Assembly: GCA_016717705.1 (NCBI GenBank)
Contig: JADKFD010000102.1
Span: forward strand, 26,001-90,000
Origin: Rhodanobacteraceae bacterium
Lineage (GTDB): Bacteria > Pseudomonadota > Gammaproteobacteria > Xanthomonadales > SZUA-5
Direction of reading: 5' to 3'
Length of the DNA stretch: 64,000 bases
The notes beneath the pieces are model-generated. The model searched no databases and had not been told where the DNA came from. It saw nothing but the letters and a program-made list of their open reading frames with translations. Below are positions 57,085 through 64,000 of the stretch, piece by piece; the stretch's first letter is position 1; each line of letters opens with the position of its first letter. Both the position numbers and the translations under genes were made by a program.

Positions 57085-59124
57085 ATGAAGCTATTCGCAG
57101 CGGGTGCGTTACTGCTGGTGACGGGTCTGGCCGCGTCTTTCGCTGCGACAGCGAGCGCCGACGAGGAAAGCGCAGCGTCGGCCCAATGGGAACAACGATC
57201 CACGGTGCTCATCGCCGGGCGTTCGGCCGGAACCGAGGTCTACTTGGTGCGCGGCGACGATCATTCGGTGCACCTGAGTTTCAATGACCGCGGCCGCGGA
57301 CCGGACACGACGGTTCGCTGGCGGCTCGACGCGCACCAGTTGCCGACGTCGATACGCATCACCGGCAACGACTACTTCAAGTCTCGCGTCGACGAATCGT
57401 TCAGCAATGAACGTGGCGTCGCCAACTGGAAGAGCGCGGCAGAGCAGGGCTCTCTGGCCGGCGCGACGGCGCACTTCTACGTGCCGATGGAGTCGCCGCC
57501 GATGTTCATCGGAGTCCTCGCACGGGCTCTGCTCGCCGACGCCGATGGCGAAATCGAGTTGCTTCCTGCGGGGAGCGCGCGTATCGCCGAGGCGTTGACG
57601 ATTCCCGAGCCGGGCTCCAAGTCCAGGCGCAAGCGCGAACTGGTGGCCTACGAGATCAGCGGCGTCGGCTTCAGCCCGGAACTGGTCTGGTTCGATGCCG
57701 ACGGTGCCTACCTCGGTGTGGTCAGCGACTGGATGAGCGTGTTGCCGGAAGGGCGCGAAGACTGGCTGCAGCCGATGCTGGCGGCACAGGCGCAGCGCGA
57801 GCAGGCGAGGGGCCTTGAATGGGCGGAGCGCCTCGCCCACAAGCCGGGATCAGCGCTGCTGATCAGTGGCGGCAGGATCTTTGATCCGCGTTCCGGCGTC
57901 GCCTCGGTAGCCAGCGTGTTGATCATCGGCGAACGCATAGCCGCCATCGGCGACGAGGCAAGCATGCCCTTGCCGGCCAAAGTCGAGCGCATCGATGCCA
58001 GCGGGCAGTTCGTGATGCCCGGTCTGTGGGACAACCACGTGCACATCGGCAACGTGGATGGCGTTCTGCATCTGGCCGCCGGCGTCACCAGCGTGCGCGA
58101 CCTGGCGAACGACGCCGACTCGCTGCTCGCGCGCGTCGGCAGATTCGACAAGGGCACGGAAATAGGCCCGCGCGTGGTGCTGGGCGGGATCATGGATGGC
58201 CCCGGACCCCTGGCTGGACCGACCAAGGTCCTGGTGGAGACACCCGACGAAGCGCGCAAGTGGGTCGATTGGTATGCCGATCACGGCTACGCGCAAGTCA
58301 AGATCTACTCCTCGATCAAGCCGGAACTGGTGCCGGTCATCGCGCAAGCCGCGCACGCCCGCGGGCTGCGCGTGTCCGGCCATGTGCCGGCGTTCATGAG
58401 CGCCGAGCAGTTCATTGCCGCCGGCGCGGATGAAATGCAGCACCTGAATTTCGTGTTTCTCAACTTCCTCACCAAGGAAGTCCCTGACACCCGCGACATG
58501 GCGCGGTTCACGGCTGTCGGCAAGCACGCCGCGGAGATCAAGCCCGACGGCGAGCGCGAACGGCGTTTCATCGCGACCATGGCCGCGCGGCACACGGTCC
58601 TCGACCCGACGGTCAATGTCTTCGAAGGTTTCTTCGAATCGAAGCAGGGTGAAGTGGATCCCGGCTACCTCGCTGTCGCCGATCGCCTGCCACCTCAGGT
58701 GCGCAGGTCTCTGCTGCGCGGTGGGCTGACGCCGGTCGCCGGGGACGAGGCGCAGTACGCCAAGGCCTTCCCTTCGATGCTGCGTTTCCTGGCCGCGCTG
58801 CACAAGGCCGGTGTGCCGATTGTTCCGGGAACCGACGCCATGGCCGGTTTCGCGCTGTTGCGTGAGCTGGAGCTCTACGCCGCGGCGGGAATCGCCAATG
58901 CGGACATTCTGCGCATGGCAACGCTGGGTTCGGCCGAGGTCAATCACCGCAGTGGCGATCTTGGCTTGGTTGCTCCGGGCTTCCTGGCCGACCTGATCCT
59001 GGTAAGCGGCGATCCCTTGGCGGATATCAGTGCCTTGCGCAAGCTCAGCCGGGTCATCAAGGGGGGCGTCAGCTACCTCCCGGGCGAGTTGTATCCGACC
59101 GTCGGCGTTGCTCCCGCACCGTGA
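57085..59124 (+). CDS. Exported amidohydrolase with N-terminal accessory domain
   Basis: This is a 679-residue exported protein. The ATG at 57085 is preceded by CAGGAG and begins a signal peptide (KLFAAGALLLVTGLAASFAA). The first 240 residues are a beta-rich domain without an assigned family. From about 260 the amidohydrolase domain follows: the metal-binding LWDNHVHIGNVDGVLHLAAG, the Lys in YAQVKIYSSIKPELVPV, His residues in VSGHVPAFMSAEQFI and DEMQHLNFVFLNFL, and the Asp in VPIVPGTDAMAGFAL. It ends with the usual GFLADLILVSGDPLADI. The substrate is unknown. The stop overlaps the folA start. Confidence 0.85.
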   Translation: MKLFAAGALLLVTGLAASFAATASADEESAASAQWEQRSTVLIAGRSAGTEVYLVRGDDHSVHLSFNDRGRGPDTTVRWRLDAHQLPTSIRITGNDYFKSRVDESFSNERGVANWKSAAEQGSLAGATAHFYVPMESPPMFIGVLARALLADADGEIELLPAGSARIAEALTIPEPGSKSRRKRELVAYEISGVGFSPELVWFDADGAYLGVVSDWMSVLPEGREDWLQPMLAAQAQREQARGLEWAERLAHKPGSALLISGGRIFDPRSGVASVASVLIIGERIAAIGDEASMPLPAKVERIDASGQFVMPGLWDNHVHIGNVDGVLHLAAGVTSVRDLANDADSLLARVGRFDKGTEIGPRVVLGGIMDGPGPLAGPTKVLVETPDEARKWVDWYADHGYAQVKIYSSIKPELVPVIAQAAHARGLRVSGHVPAFMSAEQFIAAGADEMQHLNFVFLNFLTKEVPDTRDMARFTAVGKHAAEIKPDGERERRFIATMAARHTVLDPTVNVFEGFFESKQGEVDPGYLAVADRLPPQVRRSLLRGGLTPVAGDEAQYAKAFPSMLRFLAALHKAGVPIVPGTDAMAGFALLRELELYAAAGIANADILRMATLGSAEVNHRSGDLGLVAPGFLADLILVSGDPLADISALRKLSRVIKGGVSYLPGELYPTVGVAPAP

Positions 59125-59618
59125 ATCGCGAGATAGCGCTGATCGTGGCGCACGACCGCGAGCGCGCCATCGGCCACGCCGGCCAGTTGCCGTGGCACCT
59201 GCCGGACGATCTTCGGCGCTTCAAGGCGCTCACCCTCGGCCACACCGTGATCATGGGGCGCAAGACCTTCGATTCGATCGGCAAGCCGCTGCCAGGCCGA
59301 CAGAATTGGGTGTTGACGCGTGATCCGCATTGGCAGGTTCCGGGTGTCGAGTGCTTCGGCAATTGGGAGCAGGTCGTGCGGCAGCATCGCAGCGGTCTGC
59401 TCTGGGTCATCGGTGGCGGTGAGATCTACCTCGCCGCGCTGGCCGATGTCGATCGCATCGAATCGACCGAAGTCGATACCCGGATTGCCGCGGCCGACAC
59501 CTGGTTTCCGCCACTGCCTGACAAGCAGTGGGACATAGTGGCGCGCGAGCTGCACGCAGCCGACGAACGTCACGCCTTCGGCTTCGACCTGGTCACGCGC
59601 ACGCGCCGCCGCTCGTGA
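59121..59618 (+). CDS. folA: Dihydrofolate reductase
   Basis: This is a 165-residue enzyme reducing dihydrofolate to tetrahydrofolate with NADPH. Typical features are IALIVAHDRERAIGHAGQLP, WHLPDDLRRFKALTLGHTVI (with the catalytic Asp), MGRKTFDSIGKPLPGRQNWV, and WVIGGGEIYLAAL. The start is GTG at 59121, overlapping the stop of the upstream amidohydrolase (GTGA). The length is normal. It is convergent with apaH, 8 bp away; this neighbourhood is common in gammaproteobacteria. Confidence 0.95.
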   Translation: MNREIALIVAHDRERAIGHAGQLPWHLPDDLRRFKALTLGHTVIMGRKTFDSIGKPLPGRQNWVLTRDPHWQVPGVECFGNWEQVVRQHRSGLLWVIGGGEIYLAALADVDRIESTEVDTRIAAADTWFPPLPDKQWDIVARELHAADERHAFGFDLVTRTRRRS

Positions 59619-59626
59619 GCGATGGC

Positions 59627-60496
59627 TCAGTCGCGGTCGCCCATGTCGTCGAGGCTTTGTGGATCGGCGTCCGGACTGCGCGGCTGGGCGCAATCGACCG
59701 CGATGAAATCGGGCTCGTCCTGGATGCGCAGCGCGGTCAGTTTGCCGCCCCAGACGCAGCCGGTATCCACTCCGAACACACCCATGCCCTGAAAGCGGCC
59801 GAGCGCCGACCAGTGACCGGTGACCACACGAAAGTCGCGTGGTTTGTGGCCGGGCACGTCAAACCATGGATAGAAACCGGCAGCTTGCGTACCTGGCGTG
59901 CCCTTGGACTCGAATGAAACCTGGCCGCGCGGATCGCAATAGCGCATCCGCGTGAACGCATTGATTGCGGCGCGCGTGCGATCCAGGCCCTTCAATCGCC
60001 GGCTCCAGCCGCGTGGGCGATCACCGTACATGCGCAGCAGCACGTTCCTGAAGTCCTTTCCGCGCAATTCCTTTTCGACGCGATCAGCCTCGACGCGCGC
60101 ACGCTCCAGCGTCCATTGCGGCGCCAGCCCGGCATGAACCATGACAAAGCGCAGTGCCGGGTCGAAGTGCAGCAAGGGTCGAAAACGCAGCCAGTCGATC
60201 AGTTCCGCGCCGTCGGCGGCCTCGAGCACACGCCGCAGGTCGACGTTTTTTTGCCGCCGTTCGCTAGCTTTGACGCTTTCGGCGACCAGATGCAGGTCGT
60301 GATTGCCGAGCACGGCGAGGGCCGAATCTCCGAGGTCGCGAATGAAACGCAGCGTCTCCAGCGATTGCCCGCCGCGGTTGACCAGATCGCCGGTGAACCA
60401 CAGCCGATCGGCCGCTGGATCGAAGTTCAGCTTTTCGAGCAGCCGACGCAAGGTGTCGTAGCAGCCCTGAACGTCGCCGATCGCGTAAGTAGTCAA
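59627..60496 (-). CDS. apaH: Diadenosine tetraphosphatase (ApaH)
   Basis: This is a 289-residue symmetrical Ap4A hydrolase producing two ADP; it also removes Np4 caps from RNA. The metallophosphatase motifs are YAIGDVQGCYDTLRRLLEKL, WFTGDLVNRGGQSLETLRFI, LAVLGNHDLHLVAESV, and the C-terminal VVTGHWSALGR and FGVDTGCVWGGKLTALR. The frame is intact, of normal length. It lies downstream of apaG on the same strand with a 57-bp gap, the usual order in this group. Confidence 0.95.
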   Translation of the reverse strand: MTTYAIGDVQGCYDTLRRLLEKLNFDPAADRLWFTGDLVNRGGQSLETLRFIRDLGDSALAVLGNHDLHLVAESVKASERRQKNVDLRRVLEAADGAELIDWLRFRPLLHFDPALRFVMVHAGLAPQWTLERARVEADRVEKELRGKDFRNVLLRMYGDRPRGWSRRLKGLDRTRAAINAFTRMRYCDPRGQVSFESKGTPGTQAAGFYPWFDVPGHKPRDFRVVTGHWSALGRFQGMGVFGVDTGCVWGGKLTALRIQDEPDFIAVDCAQPRSPDADPQSLDDMGDRD

Positions 60497-60553
60497 GTCG
60501 AGCGTGCTCCCTGGTTGCCGCTGGATGAAACCGCCATGGCGAATGTGGACATT

Positions 60554-60934
60554 TCAGTGCAAGGTCCTGGGTGCCGACAAAGTGAACGCCTCGATCGGTG
60601 CCTCGAACAAGGTGCCGTCGTCGGCCAGCATCTGATAGCTGCCGCGCATGCTGCCGACGCTGGTTTCGAGCACGGCACCGCTGGTGTACTCGAAGCTCTC
60701 GCCGGGCGCCAGCCAGGGTTGTTCGCCGATGACACCTTCGCCGCGCACCTCCCTGACCTTGCCATCGGCGTCGGTGATGCGCCAATGGCGCGTCATCAGG
60801 CGCGCTCCAACGAGGCCCTCGTTGCGCACGCGCACGCTGTAGGCGAACACGTAGTGGTGCTGGTCCGCGTTGGACTGATCCGCGACGTAGCGGACCTGCA
60901 CGGAAACATCAATCTGATAGCGCGAGTTGCTCAT
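60554..60934 (-). CDS. apaG: ApaG (Co2+/Mg2+ efflux-associated, FN3-like fold)
   Basis: This is a 126-residue protein of the ApaG family, with an immunoglobulin-like fold. The family pattern is visible: RYQIDVSVQVRYVADQSNAD, YVFAYSVRVRNEGLVGARLM, HWRITDADGKVREVRGEGVI, GEQPWLAPGESFEYTSGAVL, and GSMRGSYQMLADDG. The exact biochemical role is unclear. The ATG at 60934 gives the standard length. It is directly upstream of apaH. Confidence 0.95.
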   Translation of the reverse strand: MSNSRYQIDVSVQVRYVADQSNADQHHYVFAYSVRVRNEGLVGARLMTRHWRITDADGKVREVRGEGVIGEQPWLAPGESFEYTSGAVLETSVGSMRGSYQMLADDGTLFEAPIEAFTLSAPRTLH

Positions 60935-60993
60935 GGCGGATAAATAGCGGCAAGGGGTCCATTGGACAAGCGAAAAACAGATGCATTGAGCTC

Positions 60994-61023
60994 TTGACAG
61001 ACTTTTACTCATAAGTAGCATAA
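60994..61023 (+). promoter_or_regulatory. Possible sigma-70 promoter for nadA
   Basis: A perfect -35 hexamer TTGACA lies at 60994-60999, with an A+T-rich spacer. A -10-like CATAAG (61018-61023, 4 of 6 matches, 18-bp spacing) or TAGCAT (61015-61020) follows. It lies about 75 bp upstream of the nadA ATG in an otherwise G+C-rich region. Confidence 0.45.
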
Positions 61024-61098
61024 GTGGAGACGCAGGGCTCAATCCGGCGTCTTCTTTTTGAAGCTGTAATGCTCATTGTGAGCAAAAGGAGCGAAGGA

Positions 61099-62124
61099 AT
61101 GGCTACGGCGGCGACGGCACTGACTCCGCGAATCTACGATGCGCAACTCCACGCCCAGTATGCGGGCTTGTACGAGCGCGTCCGTGAACGCATCCCGCTG
61201 GCAGAGTGGTCCGTGCACTTGCCTTACATCGACGCCATCCAGACCTTGAAGCGTGCCCGTCGTGCAGTGATCCTGGCGCACAATTACCAGGCACCAGAGA
61301 TCTACTACGGTGTCGCCGACATCACCGGCGATTCACTCGCTCTGGCACAACGCGCGGCGGACACGGCTGCAGATGTCATCGTGATGTGCGGTGTGCACTT
61401 CATGGCCGAGACCGCCAAGATTCTGAGTCCATCGAAGACGGTACTGATTCCGGATACCCAGGCCGGGTGCTCGCTGGCTGAGTCGATCACCGCGGCCGAC
61501 GTCCGTTTGTTGCGCCTGCGCTATCCCGGCGCCCCGGTGGTGACCTATGTCAACACCTCGGCCGAGGTGAAGGCGGAATCCGACATCTGCTGCACCTCGG
61601 CGAACGCGCTGCATGTCGTCGATTCCCTGGCCGAGGACACCGTCATCTTCCTGCCGGACCAGTATCTCGGGCGTTACGTTGCGAGCCAGACGAAGAAGCG
61701 CCTGGTGCTGTGGCAGGGGGCGTGCGAAGTGCACGAGCGTTTCACCGGCGATGAAATCCGCGCCATGCGCGAACCCGGTGTCATGGTGCTGGCACACCCC
61801 GAATGCCCGCCGGATGTGCTGGAGGCCGCCGATTTTGTCGGATCAACGGCAGCGATGAGCGAGTGCATCCGCCGCGGTGGTACCCATCGCGTGCTGCTGA
61901 TCACCGAATGCTCGATGGCCGACAATCTGGCCATCGAATTCCCGGAGGTCACCTTTACCCGCCCCTGCAATCTGTGTCCGCATATGCGCCGGATCACCTT
62001 GCCGAAGATCTACCAGGCGCTGCGCGATCTCGCGCCGCAGGTCGAAGTCGATGTCGAAGTAGCCCGACGGGCGCGCGCTGCGGTCCAGCGTATGCTCGAT
62101 GTGGGGCGGCGCGAAGCGGCGTAA
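61099..62124 (+). CDS. nadA: Quinolinate synthase A
   Basis: This is a 341-residue 4Fe-4S enzyme condensing iminoaspartate with dihydroxyacetone phosphate to quinolinate. Key stretches are AVILAHNYQAPEIYYGVADI, the Cys in VIVMCGVHFMAETAKIL, AGCSLAESITAADVRLLR, the Cys in LVLWQGACEVHERFT, and TRPCNLCPHMRRITLPKI near the C-terminus. These supply the three cluster cysteines. The ATG at 61099 has AAGGA/GCGAAGGA just upstream. An upstream in-frame extension from 61024 is less likely. A TTGACA promoter candidate lies upstream. nadB follows after 216 bp. Confidence 0.95.
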   Translation: MATAATALTPRIYDAQLHAQYAGLYERVRERIPLAEWSVHLPYIDAIQTLKRARRAVILAHNYQAPEIYYGVADITGDSLALAQRAADTAADVIVMCGVHFMAETAKILSPSKTVLIPDTQAGCSLAESITAADVRLLRLRYPGAPVVTYVNTSAEVKAESDICCTSANALHVVDSLAEDTVIFLPDQYLGRYVASQTKKRLVLWQGACEVHERFTGDEIRAMREPGVMVLAHPECPPDVLEAADFVGSTAAMSECIRRGGTHRVLLITECSMADNLAIEFPEVTFTRPCNLCPHMRRITLPKIYQALRDLAPQVEVDVEVARRARAAVQRMLDVGRREAA

Positions 62125-62340
62125 TCGCTGTCCGGGCCGTTGAACGAGAGAGCTGTCACTTCGACTGAGCATGCAGAATTCTGTCGAGAGGTCCCTTGCT
62201 TTCCCGCCGATCGGTCGCACCTTTCGAGCACCAGTTGGTGAGAATGCGCGACAACTCACACATTGGTTGAGCCACAATGCTTCACAGTTTGGTTATTCGT
62301 GGGCTGTCTTTGCGACAGTTCGCATAGCAGGGGCGGAAAG

Positions 62341-63855
62341 ATGTCCGAGCAGTTCGATCTGATCGTCGTCGGCAGTGGAGCAGCGGGACTCAGTGTAGCG
62401 CTGGGTACCGGCGGTTCGCTGCGCATTGCCGTGGTGAGCCGCGGGGTGTCCGGGCTTGATGGATCGACGTGCTGGGCTCAGGGCGGCCTGGCTGCGGCAA
62501 TCGGTCCAGGCGATTCCCCGGGGCAACACGCGGCCGATACGATCAATGCCGGGTCGCGGCTGAACAACAAATCAGCGGTTCGCTGGCTGGCCGAGAGCGC
62601 GCCCGACATCGTTCGCTGGCTGATATCCCTGGGGATGCAATTCGATAGCATCAATGGACACTTGGCGCTCGGGAGAGAAGCGGCGCATTCCTTCCCACGC
62701 ATTCTGCATGCCGGCGGTGATGCGACCGGGGCTGAGCTCGTTCGCGTGCTGCGCGAAACGGCTGCCCGTCAGCCCTGGATCGAGTCCTACGAATTCTCCG
62801 ATGCCTGCGAAATTCTCAAGCGGGGACCGCAGGTGGTCGGGGTCGTCGTGCGCAACCGCCGTGGCGAGTTGACCCGCTTGCTGGCGCCCAACGTCGTGCT
62901 GGCGACCGGCGGTATCGGTCAGCTCTATCGCTACACGAGCAATCCAGTCGAGGCCGATGGCAGTGGACTGGCGCTCGCGCACCAGGCCGGTGCGGAATTG
63001 GCGGAACTCGAGTTTGTTCAATTTCATCCCACGGCGATGGCGCCGACAGCCGACAACGCGGTCCCGCAGTTGCCTCTGGTCACCGAAGCGCTGCGCGGCG
63101 CTGGTGCGGTTCTCGTCAACGACCTCGGCGTGCGTTTCATGCTTGCTGCCAGTCCGCAGGCCGAACTGGCGCCGCGAGATATCGTCGCGAGGGCGGTCTG
63201 GGAGCAGATGGCGAATGGGCGCCGCGTGTTCCTGGACACCCGATCACTTGCCGACAGCGTACGGCAACGCTTCCCGAATCTGGTTGAGGCTTGTGCCCAA
63301 CGCGGACTCGATCCGCGCGCGCATCTGGTGCCGGTGGTCCCCGCTGCGCACTACCACATGGGCGGCGTAAAGGTGGATCTGCACAGCATGTCACGGGTTC
63401 CCGGCCTGTATGCCGTGGGCGAGGTCGCGTGCACAGGTGTTCATGGTGCCAACCGGCTCGCCAGCAATTCACTGCTCGAAGCGCTCGCATTTGGCAAGGC
63501 CTTGGGTGAGCGGCTTGGCAAGAGTGGACCTGCAGAGCCGATTTCACGGGTCGACAACGCAGTCGGCCATGCGATCCGCAGCGAGTCGACCAATGATCAA
63601 ATGGTGCTGGGTCGGTTGCGCCAGATCATGTGGAGCGAAGTTGGCATCGTGCGCACGCCGGAGGGCCTGCAGTCCGCGCTGCATCAGATTCAGGTCCTGG
63701 AGCGGCGCTGCCTGGCAGGCGCACCCGCGCTCCGGCAATTGCTCGTCGGCCGCCTCGTGGTGGAGGCCTGCTTGCGGCGTCGCGAGAGCCTGGGGGCACA
63801 CCATATCGATGTGGTTGCGCCGCATTACGGGCGCAGCGGACAAGCCGTCGCCTGA
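62341..63855 (+). CDS. nadB: L-aspartate oxidase
   Basis: This is a 504-residue FAD enzyme oxidising L-aspartate to iminoaspartate, the substrate of NadA. Succinate dehydrogenase-family features are present: LIVVGSGAAGLSVALGTGGS, STCWAQGGLAAAIGPGDSPG, VVLATGGIGQLYRYTSNPVE, LEFVQFHPTAMAP, PAAHYHMGGVKVDLHSMSRV, and NRLASNSLLEALAFGKALGE. The C-terminal helical domain ends HIDVVAPHYGRSGQAVA. The ATG at 62341 lies at a normal position. The 216-bp gap before it (62125-62340) has cattg-n9-caatg near 62261-62279 but no firmly assigned operator. It is probably in one regulon with nadA. Confidence 0.95.
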   Translation: MSEQFDLIVVGSGAAGLSVALGTGGSLRIAVVSRGVSGLDGSTCWAQGGLAAAIGPGDSPGQHAADTINAGSRLNNKSAVRWLAESAPDIVRWLISLGMQFDSINGHLALGREAAHSFPRILHAGGDATGAELVRVLRETAARQPWIESYEFSDACEILKRGPQVVGVVVRNRRGELTRLLAPNVVLATGGIGQLYRYTSNPVEADGSGLALAHQAGAELAELEFVQFHPTAMAPTADNAVPQLPLVTEALRGAGAVLVNDLGVRFMLAASPQAELAPRDIVARAVWEQMANGRRVFLDTRSLADSVRQRFPNLVEACAQRGLDPRAHLVPVVPAAHYHMGGVKVDLHSMSRVPGLYAVGEVACTGVHGANRLASNSLLEALAFGKALGERLGKSGPAEPISRVDNAVGHAIRSESTNDQMVLGRLRQIMWSEVGIVRTPEGLQSALHQIQVLERRCLAGAPALRQLLVGRLVVEACLRRRESLGAHHIDVVAPHYGRSGQAVA

Positions 63856-64000
63856 ATCACGCCTGCGCAGCGCGATTTGGCGCTGACTGCAGCCGTCGCG
63901 TGTCTCGCCCGAGTGCAGCAGATCCGGGGTGGCTCCAAGACCGATTGAAGCAGCGCGGTGCGAAGGGGGCCTTTTCAGCGCGGACGCTTTCCATACGCAG
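63856..64000. other. Region downstream of nadB, nothing identified
   Basis: The last 145 bp of the window follow the nadB stop. No reading frame, hairpin terminator or repeat could be supported here. A nadC gene, often linked to nadAB, is not seen within this short stretch and could lie beyond the window. Confidence 0.3.

Overview
The window is a GC-rich, gene-dense chromosomal segment from what is most likely a gammaproteobacterium of the Xanthomonadales (Lysobacterales). The clues are the fimT-pilV-pilW-pilX-pilY1-pilE type IV pilin cluster, ybbA/ybbP divergent from tesA, apaG-apaH beside folA, many exported peptidases, and abundant palindromic intergenic repeats. No rRNA, tRNA, CRISPR array, phage module, transposase or integrase gene was found. 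About 44 protein genes are supported.

Layout. 1-5.0 kb: quinone oxidoreductase, a histidine kinase/LuxR-type regulator pair, and a membrane protein of unknown function. 5.0-14.3 kb, all on the minus strand: a CnoX-like thioredoxin/TPR protein, then four exported peptidase or amidohydrolase genes (S8 protease, amidohydrolase, M13 and M3 lipoprotein metallopeptidases). 14.6-22.2 kb: the minor pilin/PilY1 operon. 22.2-27.6 kb: bpt, tesB, then an overlapping kynU-kmo-trmJ run. 27.7-36.3 kb: secreted proteins (a 14-repeat FG-GAP propeller protein, a zinc metallopeptidase, a LolA-like protein, a sortilin-like Asp-box protein). 36.5-40.4 kb: a PhnD-like binding protein overlapping a GGDEF-EAL protein, DUF486 and PilZ. 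40.6-46.7 kb: ybbP-ybbA divergent from tesA, exoD, and a GDPD-GNAT fusion. 46.7-55.7 kb: PAS histidine kinase plus receiver, gltB-gltD. 55.7-63.9 kb: small ORF, DUF1684 protein, amidohydrolase, folA, apaH, apaG, nadA, nadB.

Two themes stand out. First, intergenic space is rich in structured repeats: a 269-bp element with a perfect 24-bp terminal inverted repeat enclosing two large hairpins (31959-32227), a smaller element of similar layout (5984-6078), two REP-like families, and seven-base tandem repeats that start at or just after the stop codons of at least six genes and form inverted pairs between convergent genes. Second, reading frames are interrupted by single-base shifts in at least five genes (quinone oxidoreductase, M13 peptidase, pilY1 three times, ybbP, ybbA), probably also at the ends of two kinase genes. 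Many fall in G/C runs of three or four. All of the encoded families look otherwise intact, so sequencing or assembly error is more likely than gene decay.

Metabolically, the window carries both kynurenine-pathway genes (kynU, kmo) and the aspartate route to quinolinate (nadA, nadB). It also has ammonia assimilation (gltBD), nucleotide and folate housekeeping (apaH, folA), and a c-di-GMP group (SBP-linked GGDEF-EAL, PilZ).
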